In this document: positions 1 through 12,000 of the stretch, in pieces | Layout of the letters: each line of letters begins with the position of its first letter | Numbering within the stretch: the stretch's first letter is position 1 | Assembly (NCBI RefSeq): GCF_902459465.1 | Contig: NC_047068.1 | Location: forward strand, 16,949,195-17,013,194 | Direction: 5' to 3' | DNA length: 64,000 nt | Source of the DNA: Asterias rubens | Taxonomy: Eukaryota > Echinodermata > Asteroidea > Forcipulatida > Asteriidae | Notes under the pieces: generated by a model | Databases searched by the model: none | Told to the model about the DNA's origin: nothing | Seen by the model: the letters and a program-made list of their open reading frames with translations, nothing else | Translations under genes and position numbers: made by a program

Positions 1-3000
1 ACAGTTTTAAAGATGTGAGTCTCAAGGCAGTGGCTCCTGGAGAAAGGAAAACAAACTTGAAGGAACCCTCACTCATCCAAGAAAATGATAAAACTGTTGA
101 TCCGTTAGATCTTGAGACACCAGATACATGTAACTCTTCACCAGCAAGGCCGGACGTGTCCGCAAGAGAAACAACAAATAAGGAAGTAAGCAAAAACCCG
201 ACCCAAAACAGCACTGTTGATATACCTGCACCGACTAGAACCAAACTCCAGGAACTTCCATCCCCTCTGACCAAGGTGGATGCGAATGAAGGCCCAATCA
301 GCTCTTTCAGACTTAAGCTCAAGTCCATTGTGGACAAAGTGTTTCCAAAAGCAAATGCCTCAAGTGTTACCAAAGATGAAAGTAACTTCCTGTCTAAAAG
401 CCTGCCAGCTTCTCCGAAGACCTGTGGTGAAGACATTGAAGTAGATTCTATGACTCCGAAATGCAAAAACTCAACAAAATGTCTTCAGATGAAAAACAAT
501 GAAGTTACTGCATCTGGTATTCCTTCTGGACATGATCAGTTGGAGGAACCCTCAGCTGCTGTAGTGAACATATCATCTTTAAAGGACGTTTACATCTTGC
601 CTGTATGCCAGAATTCCACAGAGACAACAAATTGTGGTTCATCAACAGTGAGCTCAGAGTATCCTACCCAACTAAAAGAGCATTTTGGCAAAGCGAGTGA
701 ACTGGCAGTGGAGGGAATCAAGGATGTATGTACGAAAGCTACTTCCAACAAAGATGGATACGGTAGACCAAAGCCTGTTGAGAAATCAACTGATAAACTA
801 GCAGATATTGCTAGTAAAAAAGAGTCTGGATTGTGTCCTCAATCATCTGGAAGCCTTTCAACTAGCCTGAGCAAAGATTGTGAACAAGCTGCACAAACCA
901 CTTCACTGCCCAACTTAAAAGAATGTCTTGATGACAGGACTAACATAACTGATGGCAGCTCTGATCAATCAAACTCTGCACAAATTGGTAAATCTAGGCC
1001 TCTTGATCCAGATGCGAGCCAGGAGCCTTCTCCGATGGAAACAGACCTTCAAGAATCAGAAGCAAGAGAATCTCCAATGCCGTCTGAGGTCCAGTCAATG
1101 GAAGTTGATTCACCCCCACTGGAAGAACATGGAGTATTGTCAGGGACAACAGCACTGAATACAAATGTAATGCATATTGTTAGTTTTTAAGAGCAAATTA
1201 TATACATGTACTTTACAAATATTGGATGCTTGCAAGCATTGTCGCAGAATATAGTCACAAAGTGAAATCATCACTATTCCATGACAATGCACGAACCAAA
1301 TGTTTTCGGTGTTTGGTCTTAACAAACTTGACGGGTATACAAATACAAGCTCCACAACATTTATCTAAACCCATCTACAACACCCTCTACCTGAAATAAT
1401 GTGCAAGAATATCAACATCCATTTGGAGTTGGGTGAAACAAATATTAATCCATGATTTACCAACACTCAAGATGAACTCATTCAATGAAAAAATGATTTA
1501 TTTTTTTAAGCCCTGGTTTGTTTATTATTTGGGATTACACAACTATCCCTAGTAACAGGGAGATTTTAAGCTTGAATTTCAGTACCTTTTGTCCTTTTTG
1601 GGGAGCAAATGAAGCATAACACTATGAGTGTTTGCATTGTGCTGGCTACCCCTGCAATGCCTAAGGGCGTTATTTAATCAACAGCTTTTGCATTCATACC
1701 CTAAAGAGCTCTGGGCGTGTTATTCTTTTTAAAAAGAATTCTACCTTTAAACTATTATCATCGGTTTTCCTGGTCAATTTCAACAGCAGTTAATAAAAGT
1801 GCAAAAAAACGCATTCAATTTCACATACTTTTTTGTAAATGATCAAACAAGAGTTTATTTTGAGATACTACTGCACGGGAACAGTTGTGAATTTGTTTCA
1901 CTTACTTGGGTTTATTTTAGTCGTCCTGTTGTATTCAAAGACAATCAAATCTACTTTTTCACCATTCTTCAGTTGAATTCTATTTCAACCATTTACAGGA
2001 CCCCTTCACGCTCACAAATTTTGAGTGTAACTTTCAAATGCAATAGCTAGTTTGCAGTCTTTGTTAATATTTCCTCAGATGTGTTTTGGGTTAAACCTTG
2101 CTTTGTTTTACTTTAGGAACTACAATCATTGGAAAAGTCAATTACAAAGCTACAAGGGGAGAAGGAGATGGATTCTCAAAATGATAACCACGAGAAGACG
2201 ACTGTCGCTTCATTTATAAATCTGGTGATCTCCAACGAAATGTCCTTAAAACCAACTGAAATTAAGGAAAGGGTTGAGATGAAGCTGAACCCTGGGAATA
2301 TGACTTCTGCACCAGGCATTGACAAGCATCCAACAGACACGTCCTTGTCAGTGAATCAGGAGACTGGGTTGTCTGCAGGCCTAGACAAGACTTCACTGGC
2401 TGTCCAAGAGATTGATGCTGCGACAACGACTGCAAGTCGCAAGGTACCAGAAGAATCTTCTAGCATGGATGCAAAAGAAGAGGAAGCTGCTGGAGACTCT
2501 GGGCAATGCGTTGAGGCTGTTAAACCAGGGAAGATGTCAAGTCTGGAAACTGGCAAGCGGGCGCGGAGTCCATCCTTAGAGGAAACAGCCTCTGATGGAG
2601 AGGAAAGAAACAGCAACAAAAAATCAAAATTGGATGACTCGTTAGAGAGAGTAAAAGGTAAGGCTTAAGACTTTCAGGGAGTTACCCCAGGAATAACACA
2701 ATGAGGGAAGGTTTCACTAGTAACTCGCACCCAAGGATGCCGAAATGTTTGACTGGCAGGTGGTAGGGGTGTGGGAAACCACAGAATCTAGTCTAGGTTC
2801 CTAGACCATTGGTGTTGCGTGGTCACACACAACCAACGTTCCGATTATGCACGGCAATTGAACTGTACACGCTTGTAATGAACGAACGCTAGCGGGCGCT
2901 CTGTTTCTCTGATTTCCGGATCTCCCCATGTCCTGTGCTCACCAAGGTCTAGGACATTTGCAAATTGAAGGCGTGGCCAGACTATGCAAATGACTCGATT

Positions 3001-6000
3001 ATTCATATCACGTGGCGGGTTGAAGATGACTATTCAAACTAGACCGAGTCAATGGTCAATGTGATCGGCGCGCTATTTTCAATAATCTTTGCCAAAGAGT
3101 AATTCCGTGGTCATTATAGGCCTATTAAAAGGAAAACAGTGAAATTTTAAGTATAGACTACCTATTCAGATTACGGATACGTGACGATTTGAAATCGTAA
3201 AAAATGGTCAAAAATCGAACGTAAGATTAGCATTCAGAGAGTCCGTGTCACAGACGCTTGTATGGCCCCACGGCGTGGAGCAATCGGAACGTGAAATAAG
3301 CCTTGTGGAATATCACGTACCGCCCATGCCGTGTCTCGTGGGGGTTGGAGGTGTTAAATCCCGGGCGCTATGAACTCCCAGCTTGTGGGTGTCGACTCCG
3401 TTGTTTCATATGATCGCAACGTTCCAATATGCTCCATTTTGATTCATGGCCCCCTAATTTCTTTTTGTTATGAGTTTCAGGTAATTTTGATGATGTCAAA
3501 ACGTAGGAATATCGCATCTACCTCCATGGTTATATCATGGTTATATTGACAGTGTTATTGTGTGAGTAGCTTAAAAATATTATGAGAATTTTTTATAAAA
3601 AGTTGAAATAAAAATAATGCTAAAACAAAATTCCCTCAAAGCATAATTTTGCCAAACAAAGTATTATTTTTTAATTCTGTGAATGAAGAGTTATTTTTGA
3701 GGTAATGATTAAACTGGGCAACTAGTGGAATTTATGACCTGACTATTCGCCTCAAATAACTGGGAGTTGAATAGCAGTAGTCGCCACCCGACAAGCAATC
3801 AAAATTCGCAATTTCTCATGAGTTGTTCCAAAAGATATTGTTACGACTACATTCCAAAAAATATTATATGGTTACGTTCCAAGCTGCGCAGCTACTCGGC
3901 TACGTTTACGTTCAAAGATACGCTTAGGTCTACGTTCCTTCAAGTTACACTATAATATCAAAAGGTACGCTTTCAAGCCCAAGTCAAGCTATGCTTACGT
4001 TCAAAGATATGCAGCTACGTTTACGTTCCAAGATACGCTTAGGTCTACGTTCCTTCAAGTTACACTATAATATCAAAAGGTACGCTTTTAAGCCCGAGTC
4101 AAGCTATGCTTACGTTCAAAGATACGCAGCTACGTTTATGTTCCAAGATGCTACGCTTCAGTCCAAGATATGCTTACGTTCCAAAAGATGTCAACGTTCC
4201 AAGCTACACAGCTACTCAGCTGCGCTTACAGATCTGCTTATGTTCCTTCAAGTTACGCTATAATATCAAAAGGTACGCTTTCAATCCCATGTCAAGTTAC
4301 GCTTACGTTCCAAGATACGCAGCTACGAATTACGTTCCAAGATATGCTTACGCTCCAAAAGATACTGTTACGTTTTAAGCTACGCAGCTACTCAGCTACG
4401 CTTATACACTCCAAGATACGTTTAGGTTACGCTACAATATCAAAAAGTACGCTTTCAATCCCGAGTCAAGCTACGCTTACATTCCAAGATCTGCAGCTAC
4501 GGTTACGTTTCAAAATACATTCTCACAAAGACGCTTTTGAATCCCTCAAGATTTCATTCCCCAAAGATTAAAAAACTTTCACTGTGAATAACACTACAGA
4601 GCCCACCAGTTAATATCTGTTTGGCAGAAAATACTGTACAAATTTTTTTTACTATCCAAAAATGTAGGTGGGCACTAGGCATAAGTCTACAACATTTCAA
4701 ATTTAATTAAAAATTGGCTGGTAACCAGTTTCTGCTAAGCAATACTATTTTGTGCTAACTATCAGCAAATTGTTTAGCCAATACAGGCTTCATCAGTGTG
4801 GGCCCTGCCACGATCGCATTTCAAGCTGCATCATGGCAATGCAGTAGTCTGGATCTGGATACTATACATAGAAAGGTTTGTGGTGGTACCGCAAACCTTT
4901 CTTTATCGTTTTAGTTTAGTTTTATTAGACTTTACACTGGCATAAAAATATAGAAATACAAATCGATACATAAAGAAATAAAGAATCAAATTAGCTATAA
5001 AAAATACCAAGCCAGTGAGTGACGAGGAGGAACAGGTGACCAGCACCTCTACAAAGCCGTCCTGTCACAAGAAATGTCCCCTGAAACCCACCCCATAGCA
5101 AAAAACCACCCAACCCACAAAAAAGAGGGAGCGCTTTAAGGCGGGACTGACAATTACAGACGACAAGAAGAGCAATGGCAGTGCGACACCCAAGTGCAGA
5201 CATCATCCGCTGAAAAGTCAGATGCAAACTTGTCCCTGTAAAATTGGAGAAGAAGAGTCTTAAATGCTGACAAGGACACGCTAGATCTGACCGACAGCGG
5301 AAGCTGGTTCCACATGGGGACAATCCGCTGAAAATAAAACGACTTATGGGACTCTGTTTTACAACGAGGAACTGATAATCGTATTTCCACCATGTGGCAA
5401 AGTTTCAAATCCTACTGATCTGGACATTATTATACTCCGATAAAAACATATACCCACACACACATGCAGAGTAGTATAGCAAAAGTCATGCAACGCATTA
5501 CTGCATGCATTTACACTGCATGCACAACACTGATGAACTATTCATGACCCAACCGCAACGCAGCCTCTGATTGGCTCCACCGGAAAGTCGGGGGAGATTT
5601 GCCGAAAAACAATAAAAAAAGTTAAGACCCGTCGTTGCAAATGTCCTAGACCTTGGTGAGCACAGGAAATCAGAGAAACAGAGCGCCCGCTAGCGTTCGT
5701 TCATTACAAGCGTGTACAGTTTTTGCCGTGCATAATCGGAACGTTGGTTGTGTGTAACCACGCAACACCAATGGTCTAGGAACCTAGACTACACAGAATC
5801 TAGCTTTGGCTGCTGACAAGATATCTACGTGTAGAAGCCTGCTACACAAAAAAACAGATGGCTCCACTTATCACACAGTTCAGATCTTGGTACGTCTTTA
5901 TGTCTGCACAAAGTAAATATGAGTGTAGCGAATTTTCAGCCCCTCAACAAATACTCTGACCCCCACTTAGATATGTGGAATAGTCCAGTCTAGGATATCA

Positions 6001-9000
6001 AGTACTTTGACTCTCCAGGCTTTGCATGGTGGAGAAAGCAGTAAAATAAGTAACATTTGCCATGGTGTAGTGTTTTAAGCCTTCACTTAATGGTTTAAAG
6101 GCAGTTGACACTATTGGTAATTGTCAAAGACCAGTCTTCTCACTTGGTGTATCTCAACATATATGCATAAAATAACAAACCGGTCAAAATTTGAGCTCAA
6201 TTGGTCGTTGAAGTTGCGAGATAATAATGAAAGAAAAAACACCTTTGTCACACGAAGTTGTGTGCTTTCAGATGCTTGATTTCGAGACCTCAAAATCTGA
6301 TTCTGAGGTGTTGAAATCAAATTCTTGGAAATTTGTTTTTGTTTTTCTCGAAAACTACGTTACTTCAGAGTGAGCCGTTTTTTTTACAATGTTTTATACT
6401 ATCAACCTCTCCCCATTACTGGTTACCAAGTAAGGTTTTATTTTCGTTTTTCCCAAGGGGACCAACGTGTTGCTAAAGACGACCTTAAAGATCCTCCGGA
6501 AATCATGCAACCTTTGAAAAAGGCTGCTACATCCTCGGCACCATTGGCTTCCCCACAACTAGTGGAAACTGTTGTGAATTCCTCGGAGCCGGTGGATTCC
6601 CTCCAACCAGTGAAAATAGTTGTAAAATCCGGGGAGCCAGTGGCTTCCCCTCAAACAGTGAAAACAGTCCTGAAATCCACGGAGCAAGTAGCTTCCCCAC
6701 AACCAGTGACAACAGATGCGAAATCCATGGAGCCAGTGGTGGCCCCACAACCTTTGAAAACAGCTGTTACATCCTCAAAACATGTGGCTTCCCCACAACC
6801 AGTGAAAACAGTTGTGAATTCCTCGGAGCCAGTGGAAACAGTTGTGAAAACCTCAGAGCCAGTTACTTCCCCGAAAACAGCTGTGAATTCCTCAGAGCCA
6901 GTGAATACAGTTAAGAAAACCCCGGAGCAGGTGGCTTCCCCACAACCAGTGAAAACAGCTGTTACATCCTCAAAGCCAGTGGCTTCCCCGTCAAACCAAG
7001 GAGAGAAGGCAGAGCCAACGAAGCCTGATGCAGTGCCAAGGAAGTCGTCGGCAACACCACCACTCTCTCAGGCACCCTCCCAATCTGGAGCTCCTCCAGC
7101 TCGACGGACTGGCAAATCAAAACAAATGACCACAAAGGTTGTACTAACTGGAAAATTCATTTTAATAGCAATGATTATGGCGTTTTCTATAGCTCCTGTA
7201 TCCACAAAAGCTGCACTTGCTTCAATAAAAAGTTCCCTCTTGGTTGTCTTCTAGCGATGCACAGATCAATAACATTTCAAAAACTGTATACTTTCTTGAG
7301 TCCTGTGGAAAAAAAAAACAGTCTCATGGGCTGCAAATCCCTCCTGATATAGCTATGCGATAATATTGTGTAACAATTGAAGACTCTCTTCTTTTTGGCT
7401 TCATTTTATCATTCAGGAAATTTGGAAACGGTTTCAACATTTGTTTACGGTCAAACAGTTGAACAATTCTGTCCCAACCTTGTTGTGAACTCAACCAAAT
7501 GAAACTTATTTGTTGTGTGAATTAACCCACAGGACCTTAGGCTTATGATTGAGAAGCATGCCCAGGCAGCACTTCAAGCCCACCTGAAGCTCCTCCGTAG
7601 GCAGCTGGAGATATCCAGCAAAGGTGAGCGGATGTGGGAGACACGTTGTCAGGAAACCCAGAAACAACTCGAGATTGTGCAAGGAGAGCTCTCTAAAGTC
7701 AAAGAGGAAGGGGACGGCATGAAATCCAAAATAGCGGAACTGTATAATTGTAAGGAGAATTTGACGAAGAAACTTCATGAAAAGGTAGGCTATGAACTTT
7801 TTTTTTTATTGTGCCCACCATTGGTATTTTTTCTCCTGGAACTTTATCAAACTTCTCAAGTAATCGTTTTCCTTTGCCACGATAAAATTCTGACTTGACA
7901 ATAATGTAGTCCTGTATAGTCTATGTTTCAACCAAAAAGGTGCTCAACGCGCTTGATCAAAGAGAGTCACTCCATGAAACAAGTTGATTTTATTAGACCA
8001 ATTTATGAAGCGGTTTATGAGGGTTTAGTAGGTGCTGCGGTGCATTCAGCAGCCATTGCGAGAAACATCGACTGAACCCCTTATCTTAACTGTACTGGGT
8101 ACCCACCTACACTCTGCTGATGCAAATTGTTGAAAGAGTACAAAACAGGTTGAAGTTTTAGATTGTTCTGTGTTTATTTTTTTGCTTAGGGTATTGAAGT
8201 CAACACTGCATCAAATGCAACTCAGTATGACTGTGATGACTTCACTGAGGTTATGGACAAAGTCCTTGTTGAGATGGAATCATCTGAAACGTTGCCTGTT
8301 TCAAATCCTATTGTTATTTCTGATCCTTGCCAACACCTGGAATCTGGGAACAAGCCGACATCCTCTTCCTTAAACGTAGAAGCTTCCATGAAAGTGGCAG
8401 AAGCCCCAAATGTGGCAAATGCCACAGTTCTATCATCAGCTGATGCTAAAGAAAATCCCCTGTTTGCCCCACCACTAGTGCCGCACTCAGCAGTTCAGCC
8501 ACAGACAACCACTCCGGTATGGACAAGCCAATAAATGTGTTTTCACTTACAAGGCAAATTTGTCAGTAAGTCACTTCTTCACATACAAGTGTATCTGCTG
8601 TGTTACCAATATTTGCCGCTTCAAGTTATAAAGAAAATCACCCATTTCAGTATTCAAAGGCAATTAAAATGACAAAAACTTTTAATACCTAAGAGGACCT
8701 TAGTCTTTGTTCAATCCAAAATTCTTCTGTAAAGGTGTTTTGATCTTCATTATTATTAAGATAAATAAATTTTGGTATGTGTTAAATATTTGGTCCTTTT
8801 GCATCACATTTGCAGGAATCCATTCCAGCTGATTCTGCTGGGCCTTCTGTCACTCCTAATGCAGAGGCTTCCAAGGAAACTCGGATTGCATCTTTAGAAC
8901 CGGCTTTGGTATCATCTCAACCACAGGCGCCACCTACAATGATCTGCCTTGAGAAACCGAACAATGGAACTTCAGTTTTGTCCCCAAAATTAACACAACA

Positions 9001-12000
9001 TACCATTCAAGGTGTTTGTAGTAGAGTAACTTCTGTGCAAGCAACAGCGAGTCCGGGCGCACTGATAGTACAAACAGCATCCCCTGATACAACAGCAGTT
9101 GTGACCAATACTAATGCTGCTCTTCCTAGGAAAGCCCTGACACCAGAAATCCAAGAAATTGAGCTTCCACCTCACAGTACTCCTGGGAAGCAAGTTGTAC
9201 CTTCGCCTAGAGTGAGACAATCTCAATCGCCTCAAACACTGAAGTCTGGGTCTCCTGCTGGACAAACTCCTCCAAGGGGGTTGATTCCTATAACTTCCCA
9301 ACTTGCAAGAACGACTGGAGCAATAAATGTATCAATAGTACCTAATGTTACAGTTTCTGCAAAATCTGCAAGACCACAGAAGGTCACAACACCGGTCACC
9401 AAACTGCAAACCCCATTAGCGACAGCTTCTCAAAAAGCTGCAGCATCCCCACAAGCAAATCGAAATACCACCTTGGAGCATGTACTCATAGATTTGACTG
9501 ATGATATGGAAGAGCCCAGCAGTTCTGTTGCCAAACAACCGGCTGTCAAGACCCCACAGGCGACAACGACAGTTGCATCAATGATGCAACAGCCTCAAAG
9601 CACGGCCTCTAAGAGGACACCTCCGTCATATGGTTACCATCAAACTTCAACGGGCCAGATTGTACCAAGCAATACTCAGGGATCGATCACAAGGAGGCCA
9701 GGACAGCCACAGGAAGCCCAATCTCCTCACAAACCTGCCACGCAGATGGTGAGACCAAATGCCCAGCAGCCACGCCCGCAAGTTGTGTCCCCAAGGCATT
9801 TCAACGTTGCTCCACCAAACCGAACTGTTGGAGCGGTACAGTATCGCATGCAATCAGTACGCCCAAGACAAAATGCCCCCAGGTTACCTCAGGTCAATTC
9901 AATGGTATCTGCAGTGTCAGCTCCCCAGGCTACTGCACACTCATTGCTAAATACTTCTCAAGTGTCCTCAGCATCTACACCCGTACGCTATATAAACCCA
10001 GCCTTAATGCCAAATGTCTCCATGGCTTTGAACCACTCCTTCGCCAACACTAACACATCGACTGCTGTAGCTCAACATGCCCCTATAGCAGCAGTCACTG
10101 CATACCCCATGTCAGCACAGCAGATACGAAGTGTTGCTCCGATTCTACAGGGGATGTCAGTCCCCATTGTGACTCAGGCCCTCAATAATGTGTTCTTCCC
10201 ATCAGCAGTCCAGGCTGGAATTCCTGCTGGAAGATTACCTCAACAAGTACAGGTAAGGAAACATTCTTGTCATATTATTTTATTGCCAAGATTGTACCCA
10301 GTCAGTTTCCCTTGTGGTTTATTACTTGTAATTTGAAATACAAACTCACATCCCCTTAAAGGTGATCCCTTTGCTGCCCCTTCCCAAGTTAAATAAAAAA
10401 TGTGGGTGTGATCCCTGGCTTTACAGTAGTTTCAGTGACAAAATAATAATAATATCAAAGTCTTATAATCATAGGGAACGTATCTCAAGACGCTGTGTAT
10501 ATACGAACTTTCAGAAAGAATTCTGAGGCCCAATTATTGCACACCTTATAAGGATTTTACAAGGTACTTCGGCGCATACAGCAGCTACAGCCAGGAACAC
10601 CGGGTAAACCCCTTCTCTTTTCAATGGGTGCACTGGGTTCTTTTTACATACGTTACATAACACATGTGACCAACAACTTTACGTCCCATCCTAAGGTGAA
10701 GCAATGGTAAGTGTTTTGCCTAAGGACATAAGTGTCACGGCTGGGGATTCAAAACCACACTCTGCTGATCAGAAACACCAGAGTTTGAATTTGGTGCTAT
10801 AAGCGCTCGGCCACGACACTTCCATACGGAGAAAGCCAACATTTGGGCTAGGTAGCTCAGTTGGTAGAGCGCCGGCAGGTTAATCTGGAGTATGCAGGTT
10901 CATGTCTCCTTCTGTTCAAATTTTTTTTTTTAACCAAAAAATTGTACAAAGGTTTAAAGGAAAAAAAGTGAATGAATACAGCCTGTAGTGGTGGTGCTGA
11001 TGATGACAGATTTCAACTTCTTTGAGCAATGTTTGATAAAAAAAAAACGGTGTTATTTAATTGCCGCCCCTTCAAATTTGTATTTCAGGGAGTAGTAAGG
11101 ACACCTCAGAATACCATATCAGCAACTCAGGTTGTCACACAACTGCAGCAGCAACAGCAACAACAACAAATGCAACACATGCAGATGCTAGCCCAGCAGC
11201 AACTTCTCCAGAAACATCAAGCCCAGCAACAGCAGGCCCAACTACAGCAAGCACAGCAGCAGGCACAGCAGCAACAAGCCCATCAACAGCAAGCACAGCA
11301 AGCACAGCAAGCACAGCAAGCACAGCAACAGCAAGCCCAGCAGCAACAAGCCCAGAAGCAACACGCCCAGCAGCAGCAAGCCCAGCAGCAGCAAGCCCAG
11401 CAGCAGCAAGCCCAGCAGCAGCATCAGATTCAACAGCAGATGATGCAGCAGAAACTACAGCAGCATCAGCAGAAAGCCAGAGCTGCCGAGGAGCAACGAC
11501 AGCAGGCAAGCCAGCAACAGAAGCTGCAACTGCAGTTACAGCATCAACAGGTCACCCAAGCTAAACATCAACAACTTCAGGTAAATATTAATAGAATACA
11601 TAAAAATATGCAATGCCTTTGATTGCATTTTCGCAGAAGATACAGTCATGAGTTGAAATCTAGACTTATCCATTTCATAAGGCAAAATAACAGGTTTCTC
11701 TAGGGGATTATTTTCCTGAGGCAATGCACAAACAAAATGCATTCAGTTATTGTTTTATATATCACCCACATACATCCTTGTTATTTAATAAAAAGTTCAC
11801 AATAAACACAATAAATGATATGAAAATCATCCATCTCACACCTTGACAATTTTGAAAACTCCCTTCTAAACAACATGTATGAGTCAAGTAGACACCACTC
11901 TTTTCCGCTGTGTCACAACCTTAAATTGGAAATTAGGCTGCAAACAATCGCTTCAAAGCGTCCTTAATAATCAATATTGGGCTCATATATTCAATTCCCA

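Larger units (their letters stand above)
2789..5791. mobile_element. Mutator-like terminal-inverted-repeat element, non-autonomous, 3.0 kb
   Basis: Long terminal inverted repeats of about 155-170 bp (2789-2963 and 5636-5791) start TAGTCTAGGTTCCTAGACC and are nearly identical; the left copy has about 16 extra bases. The element is bracketed by a perfect 9-bp duplication, CACAGAATC, at 2780-2788 and 5792-5800. A 9-bp target duplication with long terminal repeats is typical of Mutator-like (MULE) transposons. No transposase frame is visible inside, so it is probably a non-autonomous copy. It lies in the ATF7IP intron between the exons ending at 2657 and starting at 6458. Confidence 0.85.

Noticed and set aside
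3767..4571. Overlapping Tyr/Arg-rich open frames
   Set aside because: They translate the degenerate tandem repeat of the MULE-like element in several frames.
11061..11564. Poly-Ala/Thr/Ser, poly-Leu and poly-Ala/Val proteins in other frames
   Set aside because: Shadows of the CAG/CAA tract; only the Gln frame connects in phase with neighbouring exons.
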